Assembly (NCBI GenBank): GCA_016845205.1
Contig: JAERTA010000114.1
Span: 1 to 46,710, forward strand
DNA: 46,710 nucleotides
Direction of reading: 5' to 3'
Source of the DNA: Gammaproteobacteria bacterium
GTDB lineage: Bacteria; Pseudomonadota; Gammaproteobacteria; PS1; Pseudothioglobaceae
Shown here: one piece after another, positions 41,446 through 46,710 of the stretch
Layout of the letters: every line of letters starts with the position of its first letter
Numbering within the stretch: the first letter of the stretch is position 1
The notes under the pieces: generated by a model
The model's input: only the letters and a program-made list of their open reading frames with translations
Told to the model about the DNA's origin: nothing
Databases searched by the model: none
Program-made: the position numbers and the translations under genes

Positions 41446-42171
41446 TTAGTTGTGTATACATTTCTCGGTTTGAAAGAGCGAACAACTAGAACCAGCAACA
41501 CGATCGCAATACTTACATAGTTCATTGCCATTTTCTAGCTTTATTTTCTTGTTTTCAAGTACAACACCTTCTTTTTTAAGTTCGGCCAAGGCCCTGGAAA
41601 AAGATTCGGGCTTCATGCCTAAATAAGCAGCAACTAGAGTTTTTGAATAAGGTAGCTCAAAGGTGTTGTTGATTTTGGCGTGCACCAAATACCAGCCCAC
41701 TTTTTCTTTGGCAGTTTTGAGTTGCAGTACTTCGGCGCTAATCATGAGTGCTTGCACACTGTCAGCTAAAAACTGAATAATATTGTTTGAAAATACGTGG
41801 TATTTATCAATAAAGCGCCTAACGTCAGACCCGGAAAAATGAAATACTGTGGTGTTTTTAACAAATTCAGCACAAACATCATAATGTGGTGAAAAATACA
41901 TAGGCGTTACCGCGCTGTTTTTATCAAGAATGCTTAAAACAATTTCATCGCCTTTTTCATCAAGTTTGGTTAGCTTAAACAAACCCTCATAAACAATGTA
42001 GAGATTTGCGTGGCTATGATCATCAAAAGTAACCATTTCGCCTTTATGATATTGTTTAATCTTCATAGATTGAACAAATACAGATAGTTCGTCTTCTGAA
42101 ATGCCCTTAAATAAAGACTGTCCTGCTAAAAAAGCATGGTATTTTTTAAAGTGATTTTTAGTAGGAATCAT
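41446..42171 (-). CDS. FNR-like regulator with C-terminal cysteine cluster (paralog 2)
   Basis: 241 residues, equal in length and layout to the regulator at 32651-33376 and clearly its paralog. The recognition helix LGMKPESFSRALAE keeps Glu-x-x-Ser-Arg, predicting TTGAT-N4-ATCAA binding. The C-terminus carries C219-x2-C222-x7-C230-x7-C238, the same pattern as paralog 1, while FNR N-terminal cysteines are missing. It is divergent from hemN across one FNR box and may regulate itself. Whether the pair sense O2, NO or redox differently cannot be told from sequence. Confidence 0.9.
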   Translation of the reverse strand: MIPTKNHFKKYHAFLAGQSLFKGISEDELSVFVQSMKIKQYHKGEMVTFDDHSHANLYIVYEGLFKLTKLDEKGDEIVLSILDKNSAVTPMYFSPHYDVCAEFVKNTTVFHFSGSDVRRFIDKYHVFSNNIIQFLADSVQALMISAEVLQLKTAKEKVGWYLVHAKINNTFELPYSKTLVAAYLGMKPESFSRALAELKKEGVVLENKKIKLENGNELCKYCDRVAGSSCSLFQTEKCIHN

Positions 42172-42196
42172 AGGCGTTATTCTAACATTGTCATGA

Positions 42197-42265
42197 ATGA
42201 TAGGCTATTTATTTTTCAATTACTTGATATAGGTCAAGTAATCATTTTCTTGCAATGTTTATAAT
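42197..42265. promoter_or_regulatory. Divergent FNR box between regulator paralog 2 and hemN
   Basis: TTGAT-ATAG-GTCAA at 42224-42237 (centre 42230.5). Rightward, TATAAT (42260-42265) predicts a start at 42272, 41.5 bp away. Leftward, TATCAT (42197-42202, minus strand) predicts 42190, 40.5 bp away. Confidence 0.75.
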
Positions 42266-42281
42266 TTAAATCTCTCCCCCC

Positions 42282-42315
42282 GAGGTTGGTGAAAACCAAC
42301 CTCACCCTATTTTTT
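42282..42315 (+). other. GAAA-tetraloop hairpin with T-run in the hemN leader
   Basis: GAGGTTGGT-GAAA-ACCAACCTC is a perfect nine-bp stem with a GNRA loop, ending 15 bases before the hemN ATG. A six-T run (42310-42315) follows after six bases. It begins ten bases after the predicted start. It could act as an attenuator or stabilise the message. Confidence 0.5.
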
Positions 42316-42318
42316 GAT

Positions 42319-43680
42319 ATGAGTTTATTTGACACAGCGTTGATTAAGAAATACGATCACTCAGGGCCGAGATATACTTCGTATCCGACCGCAAATAATT
42401 TTTCTGAATTTTCAATTAATGAGTATCAGGCTCAGGTTGAGATTAGCAACCAAAATAAGCGTGCTATTTCTTTGTATTGCCACATTCCTTTTTGCGATAC
42501 GGTGTGTTATTACTGTGGTTGCAATAAAGTCGTTACTAAAGACAAGACCAAGGCCGAGCCTTATTTGCAAAGATTGTTTCAAGAGATTGAGCTGCAAGCT
42601 GAGTTATTTGATCAAAATCACCAAGTGGCGCAAATGCATTTTGGCGGTGGTACGCCAACTTTTTTATCTAATGAGCAGATTATTCGCTTGAGTGAAAAAC
42701 TGCAAGAGGCTTTTAACTTTTCTGACAAGGGTGAATATTCAATAGAGATTGATCCAAGAGGCGTGGACGAAGACACCATTAAAGCCCTGGCAAAGGCACG
42801 GTTTAATCGCGTTAGTCTGGGTGTGCAAGATTTTGATATGGATGTGCAAAAGGCGGTGAATCGTGTGCAAAGCTTTGCACAAACTAAAGCAGTAGTTGAT
42901 CTATCCAGAGCACATGGCTTTAAATCAATCAGTATTGATTTGATTTACGGCTTGCCAAAACAGTCGGTACAAAGCTTCGAGGCCACATTAGAAAAAGTAG
43001 CCGAATTACGACCTGATCGAATTTCATTATTTAACTATGCACATTTGCCAGAGTTGTTTAAGCCGCAACGACGCATTAATATTTTAGAGTTACCTTCAGC
43101 AGATGAAAAATTGGCAATTTTTAAATTTTCAATGGATTTTTTGTTGGATCAAGGTTATGTCTATATTGGCATGGATCATTTTGCTTTACCACAGGATCCG
43201 CTGGCCATTGCCCAACAACAAGGCGAGCTGTATCGAAATTTCCAAGGATATTCTACCCACGCACAGTGTGATATTGTTGGGCTTGGATTGAGTGCGATTG
43301 GACAAGTGGGCGATAGTTTTAGCCAAAATGAAAAAGACATAGTGCGTTATTACGCTGCGCTTGATGCAGGTAAATTACCAATTATTAAAGGCCAAGTGAT
43401 TAACGAGGACGACAAAATCCGCCGAGCGGTGATTATGGATTTGATTTGCCATTTTCAACTAGACTTTGCCAGTATTGAGTGGGGTTTTGGCATTCAATTT
43501 AAATCTTATTTTGCCGACGAGCTATTGCGCTTAGGCGAGATGGATGCTGATGGGCTGTTGGCTTTAAACGAGAATTCAATCCAAGTGTTGGATAAAGGCA
43601 AGTTGTTGATTCGTAATATTTGTATGGTATTTGATGCTTATTTGGCCACTAGTAAAACTCAGTTTTCTAAGACTATTTAA
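42319..43680 (+). CDS. hemN: Oxygen-independent coproporphyrinogen III dehydrogenase HemN
   Basis: 453 residues from the ATG at 42319, which gives the typical start followed by YDHSGPRYTSYPTA. An in-frame TTG 33 bases upstream lies inside the leader hairpin and is unlikely. Radical SAM ligands are C59, C63, C66 plus C68 (CX3CX2CXC), with the FGGGTPTFL motif following. It makes protoporphyrinogen IX without O2, supplying haem for the many cytochromes here. No ribosome site is visible. Confidence 0.95.
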   Translation: MSLFDTALIKKYDHSGPRYTSYPTANNFSEFSINEYQAQVEISNQNKRAISLYCHIPFCDTVCYYCGCNKVVTKDKTKAEPYLQRLFQEIELQAELFDQNHQVAQMHFGGGTPTFLSNEQIIRLSEKLQEAFNFSDKGEYSIEIDPRGVDEDTIKALAKARFNRVSLGVQDFDMDVQKAVNRVQSFAQTKAVVDLSRAHGFKSISIDLIYGLPKQSVQSFEATLEKVAELRPDRISLFNYAHLPELFKPQRRINILELPSADEKLAIFKFSMDFLLDQGYVYIGMDHFALPQDPLAIAQQQGELYRNFQGYSTHAQCDIVGLGLSAIGQVGDSFSQNEKDIVRYYAALDAGKLPIIKGQVINEDDKIRRAVIMDLICHFQLDFASIEWGFGIQFKSYFADELLRLGEMDADGLLALNENSIQVLDKGKLLIRNICMVFDAYLATSKTQFSKTI

Positions 43681-43714
43681 TAACTAGGATTGGCTTAATA
43701 AGTGTTTCGGGAGT

Positions 43715-44032
43715 CTATAAATTGGTACTAGTAGATAAGGCAGCTGGAAGATCTCTGGTGCTATGCAAAATACGAACAATGTCAATTGTCGGATGATTGT
43801 AAAAATAAAAGATTAACCAAGGAAATTTTCCAGTTTTGAAGAATCTTAAACCCTTAACTGGGAATAGGCCTTCATATTTGCATGAACCGATTTTTGGATT
43901 TTGTTTGATTAAACTAAAGTTGTGCTCTACTGCATTTAAAAAATCAATAGCAATCTTAGGGTTATCTTGTTTGAGATAATCAAAAGCTGTGTCAATATCG
44001 CTATCGGCTTGAGGCCGAATGACTAAATTCAT
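43715..44032 (-). CDS. parE: ParE/RelE-family toxin
   Basis: 105 residues. VIRPQADSDIDTAFDYLKQDNPKIAIDFL and the C-terminal FPWLIFYFYNHPTIDIVRILHSTRD (in part) are typical of the ParE/RelE fold. The start overlaps the antitoxin stop by one base (TAATG). Toxin target, gyrase or ribosome, cannot be decided from sequence; ParE is suggested by the antitoxin type. Confidence 0.88.
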   Translation of the reverse strand: MNLVIRPQADSDIDTAFDYLKQDNPKIAIDFLNAVEHNFSLIKQNPKIGSCKYEGLFPVKGLRFFKTGKFPWLIFYFYNHPTIDIVRILHSTRDLPAALSTSTNL

Positions 44033-44268
44033 TATTTAATTAGAGACGCTTTTTTATTTTCCCAGTAGCTATCATCTGCTATGACAGGCTCTCCAGATTC
44101 AAGTCCAACTTTGATAAGTTTGACAAGATTTCTCTCGGCTTCTTGTATTTGATCTTTGCGAACTAAATCGCGAATAAATTCTGAGTATGAGCCGTACCCA
44201 TCTTGGTTCACACGTTGGTCAATGTGTGATTTTAATTGGTCTGGTAAAGATATGTTCATTGTTGTCAT
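44032..44268 (-). CDS. parD: ParD-type antitoxin
   Basis: 78 residues. An N-terminal ribbon-helix-helix (MNISLPDQLKSHIDQRV, then GSYSEFIRDLVRKDQ) binds DNA, and the C-terminal segment would neutralise the toxin. An ATG three codons in is an alternative start. The pair sits alone between hemN and lolA without other mobile-element signs. Confidence 0.9.
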   Translation of the reverse strand: MTTMNISLPDQLKSHIDQRVNQDGYGSYSEFIRDLVRKDQIQEAERNLVKLIKVGLESGEPVIADDSYWENKKASLIK

Positions 44269-44309
44269 GTTGAGAATAATAACATAATGGCAAAAATTGT
44301 CAATATTTT

Positions 44310-44879
44310 CTAACGAATGATATCAAAGCCAGGATTAAGACGTAATTCAAAAATATTTGGATTTATGTTGGGCTGAGTATCAATCTGGTTAAAGGTAATT
44401 AAAATGGTTTGCCCAAGCTCATTTTTGAGTGAGATGGCGTGTAATAAATCCCCCTGAAATCCAAACCTTAGTGCTGGGTTTGTATACCAATCAATACCTT
44501 TTTCGTTATAAGCAAAAGTAGGTGGGTTTTTCATGGCACTGGGTTTGTTGATTAGCCAGTAAAGCGGTGTTTGTGAGAGGTCTTGTATTTGTTGCAAACT
44601 GGCCTGTTCAAGCTCGGTGTCGATAAGCCACAGCTCATTGTTATTTAATAATAAAATTTGCTCGTTAGGTTGTGTGGTGTGCCAGCGTAGTTGCGCTGGG
44701 CGTTGAAAATCTAGCGTGCCTGATGTGGTTTGAATGGGTGTGCCAGTTTCACTATGAGTGGTTTGGGTGAAGTTGGCTTTGAGTGATTCAAGCGAGTTAA
44801 AAAAATCAGAAAATTGGTGCTTGGCACCAATTGCTGTACTGGCCCAAAACATAGCCAATACAACGAATGCTCTAATCAT
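44310..44879 (-). CDS. lolA: Outer-membrane lipoprotein carrier LolA
   Basis: 189 residues with a signal peptide (about 1-19). [43 protein letters not shown] and [11 protein letters not shown] follow the LolA beta-sheet pattern. It carries lipoproteins across the periplasm. Its start overlaps the ftsK stop by eight bases; the ftsK-lolA pairing is common in gammaproteobacteria. Confidence 0.93.
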   Translation of the reverse strand: MIRAFVVLAMFWASTAIGAKHQFSDFFNSLESLKANFTQTTHSETGTPIQTTSGTLDFQRPAQLRWHTTQPNEQILLLNNNELWLIDTELEQASLQQIQDLSQTPLYWLINKPSAMKNPPTFAYNEKGIDWYTNPALRFGFQGDLLHAISLKNELGQTILITFNQIDTQPNINPNIFELRLNPGFDIIR

Positions 44880-46710
44880 CAGTGTTGATTGGCTCTGGCG
44901 CTAGTACTTGGCGGTTGCCCGCACTGTTCATCGTGCTCACGACACCACTGGCTTCCATGTCTTCAATGATACGTGCAGCGCGATTGTAGCCAATGCGCAT
45001 ACGTCTTTGCAGGCTAGAGATTGAAGCACGTCTAGAAGATGTCACAATTTGCACTGCCTCATCATAGAGTGGATCAAGTTCGCCACTGGTGTTGCCGCTA
45101 CTACTCGTTCCTTCGTGTGAATCGGCTGATTCGCTATGGGCATTAAGAATACCGTCAAGATAGTTGGTGTCAGAATTTTCACGTAAGAAGCCTACCACAC
45201 GGGCGATTTCGTCGTCGTCGACAAAGGCGCCGTGTACACGTGTTAGGTGTGAGATGCCTGGGGTCATGTAAAGCATGTCGCCCATGCCGAGTAGTTGTTC
45301 TGCGCCACCTTGATCAAGAATGGTGCGCGAGTCAACTTTTGAAGAAACTTTAAAGGCAACACGAGTCGGCACGTTGGATTTTATTAAACCCGTAATCACA
45401 TCCACACTTGGGCGTTGTGTGGCGATGATTAAGTGAATACCAGCCGCACGTGCTTTTTGTGCCAGGCGTACAATGAGCGCCTCTACGCGCTTGGCTTTGG
45501 CGCGGTCTTCTTGAGCGAGTGCACCGAGCATATCGGCATATTCATCAATCACCAGCATGATCAATGGCAATGAGTCTAGTTCGGGTGCGCTTTCACCTTC
45601 TTCTGCTGTTTTTTCGTTAAAAGAAGGGTCTAATAATGGCTTACCCTTGTCTTTGGATTTTTTGAGTTTGTCGTTAAAGCCTTCGATATTACGCACACCA
45701 AATTTTGCAAGTAAGGAATAACGACGTTCCATTTCATTGACACACCACCATAGGGCAGAAGCCGCTTGGTTCATGTCAGTCACTACTGGGGTGAGCAGGT
45801 GTGGAATATCAGCGTAGCAGGCCAGCTCAACAATTTTAGGGTCAATCATGATCATGCGTACTTGATCTGGCTTAGCCTTGTAAAGTACACTCAAAATCAT
45901 GGCATTAAGACCAACAGATTTACCCATACCAGTAGCGCCGGCGACCAATAAATGTGGCATTTTTGCCAAATTGGCAATCACTGGATGGCCATTAATATCT
46001 TTACCAAGACCCATTGTTAGTACTGATGTTGATTTAGCAAAAACCTCGGAGGCAAGAATTTCTTTTAGGCCAATCATCTCACGTTCAGCATTTGGAATTT
46101 CTAAACCAATGACCGGCTTACCAGGAATCACATCAACAATACGCACGCTTTCTACTAACAAAGCTCTGGCTAAGTCTTTGTTTAGATTCATGATTTGCGA
46201 AACCTTAACACCAGGTGCCAGTGAGAGTTCAAACTGGGTGACTACTGGGCCAGGGGTGACCGTAGTAATGGCGACGTCAAAGCCAAAATCTTTGAGTTTG
46301 AGCTCCACTTGGCGCGACATCTCTTCAAGTGCTTGCTCGGAATAGCCTGCAGTATTGACACTGATTTCATCAAGTAGAGACAAGTCAGGCAAGCCACTAA
46401 GTGCCTTGGTGTTAAATAAGTTAGAAGAGACAGGTGCAACTTTTTTGATTTTTTTGTTAGGCTTGATCTTGGCAGATTTAACCTTGGCCATCACACTGGG
46501 TTTTGGCGCAGATGTTTGTTTGGGTGTAATGACAACTTTAGCAGCTTTCTTTGCTTTTGACTTTTCTCTAAAGGCTTTAAATTTGGTCAATAATGCGCCA
46601 AGCATGCCACCAGTTGAAGTAAAGATGTTTGCCCAAGAAGCGCTACTAGCAATACTAAAACTAATCATCATGATACTTAAGTAAACAATGAATGAGGCGG
46701 ACCCAAAGAG
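44872..46710 (-). CDS. ftsK: DNA translocase FtsK (5' end beyond the window)
   Basis: The frame is open to the window edge: 13 further codons without stop precede the ATG at 46671 and encode part of a transmembrane helix, so the start lies outside. Visible are the last membrane segment, a short basic linker, the alpha/beta motor domain and the C-terminal gamma winged helix. The motor has Walker [14 protein letters not shown] and Walker [16 protein letters not shown]. The gamma domain reads [24 protein letters not shown]. It pumps chromosome DNA at the septum. Confidence 0.96.
   Translation of the reverse strand, partial: LFGSASFIVYLSIMMISFSIASSASWANIFTSTGGMLGALLTKFKAFREKSKAKKAAKVVITPKQTSAPKPSVMAKVKSAKIKPNKKIKKVAPVSSNLFNTKALSGLPDLSLLDEISVNTAGYSEQALEEMSRQVELKLKDFGFDVAITTVTPGPVVTQFELSLAPGVKVSQIMNLNKDLARALLVESVRIVDVIPGKPVIGLEIPNAEREMIGLKEILASEVFAKSTSVLTMGLGKDINGHPVIANLAKMPHLLVAGATGMGKSVGLNAMILSVLYKAKPDQVRMIMIDPKIVELACYADIPHLLTPVVTDMNQAASALWWCVNEMERRYSLLAKFGVRNIEGFNDKLKKSKDKGKPLLDPSFNEKTAEEGESAPELDSLPLIMLVIDEYADMLGALAQEDRAKAKRVEALIVRLAQKARAAGIHLIIATQRPSVDVITGLIKSNVPTRVAFKVSSKVDSRTILDQGGAEQLLGMGDMLYMTPGISHLTRVHGAFVDDDEIARVVGFLRENSDTNYLDGILNAHSESADSHEGTSSSGNTSGELDPLYDEAVQIVTSSRRASISSLQRRMRIGYNRAARIIEDMEASGVVSTMNSAGNRQVLAPEPINTDD

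Noticed and set aside
42286-42318. TTG start for hemN 33 bases upstream
   Set aside because: It lies inside the leader hairpin and adds residues not expected before the conserved HemN N-terminus.
43715-44268. parDE as a sign of a mobile island
   Set aside because: Flanking genes hemN and lolA-ftsK are ordinary chromosomal genes; no repeats, integrase or transposase are present.

Overview
The window looks like a chromosome segment of an AT-rich, sulfur-oxidising, nitrate-respiring gammaproteobacterium of the SUP05 / Candidatus Thioglobus / thiotrophic-symbiont kind. This assignment is inferred from gene content: flavocytochrome c sulfide dehydrogenase (fccAB), a periplasmic nitrate reductase operon (nap), a membrane nitrate reductase operon (nar), a DsrC-like protein and a TauE/SafE exporter. 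No phage, insertion sequence, CRISPR array or rRNA was seen. One tRNA gene (Thr, UGU) is present.

Layout. 0-3.1 kb: end of a DUF302 gene, tRNA-Thr, then a leftward cytochrome c / nnrS / hemerythrin group of NO-response type behind an FNR-like box. 3.3-5.5 kb: a secreted Gly/Asn/Pro repeat protein, a candidate small RNA with its own promoter and terminator, tatAB, and a MORN-like lipoprotein. 5.5-16.4 kb: a Crp/Fnr-type regulator, fccAB, a secreted DUF302 protein, the leftward napDGH-napABF-cytochrome operon, and tauE. 16.5-20.6 kb: molybdenum cofactor genes (moaE, mobA, moeA-moaC-moaA-moaD). 20.6-32.5 kb: an HPP membrane protein, then leftward narK1-narK2 and narGHJI followed by a 61-residue protein and a DsrC-like protein, then mog. 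32.6-43.7 kb: an anaerobic-growth block with two paralogous FNR-like regulators carrying C-terminal cysteine clusters, class III ribonucleotide reductase (nrdD, a separate glycyl-radical ORF, nrdG), ubiT/ubiU/ubiV for O2-independent ubiquinone synthesis, a 2-oxoglutarate dioxygenase, a YhcC-type radical SAM protein and hemN. 43.7-46.7 kb: parDE, lolA and the 3' part of ftsK.

The most interesting signal is regulatory. Two operator classes partition the window. The nar/moa/nrd/ubi/hem half carries canonical FNR-type boxes (TTGAY-N4-RTCAA). In the 4.3-15.6 kb region around the first regulator, five promoters carry a different palindrome, about WTAAC-CTAT-GTTAT. In all five, its centre lies 41.5 bp upstream of the start point predicted from a -10-like hexamer, which is class II Crp/Fnr activator geometry. 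These promoters drive tatAB, fccAB, DUF302, napD and napA. The regulator encoded among them (5484-6230) has Val where FNR has the Glu that reads the G of TTGAT, while both FNR-type paralogs elsewhere keep that Glu. A divergent Fnr-family circuit joining sulfide oxidation to periplasmic nitrate reduction is therefore a good hypothesis. No promoter has been mapped; start points are inferred from sequence.

Other points of note are a class III ribonucleotide reductase whose glycyl-radical motif lies on a separate 52-codon ORF, a pair of apparently leaderless divergent genes (moaE/tauE) sharing one FNR box, and a DsrC-like protein without its C-terminal cysteine next to a small protein that ends in cysteine.
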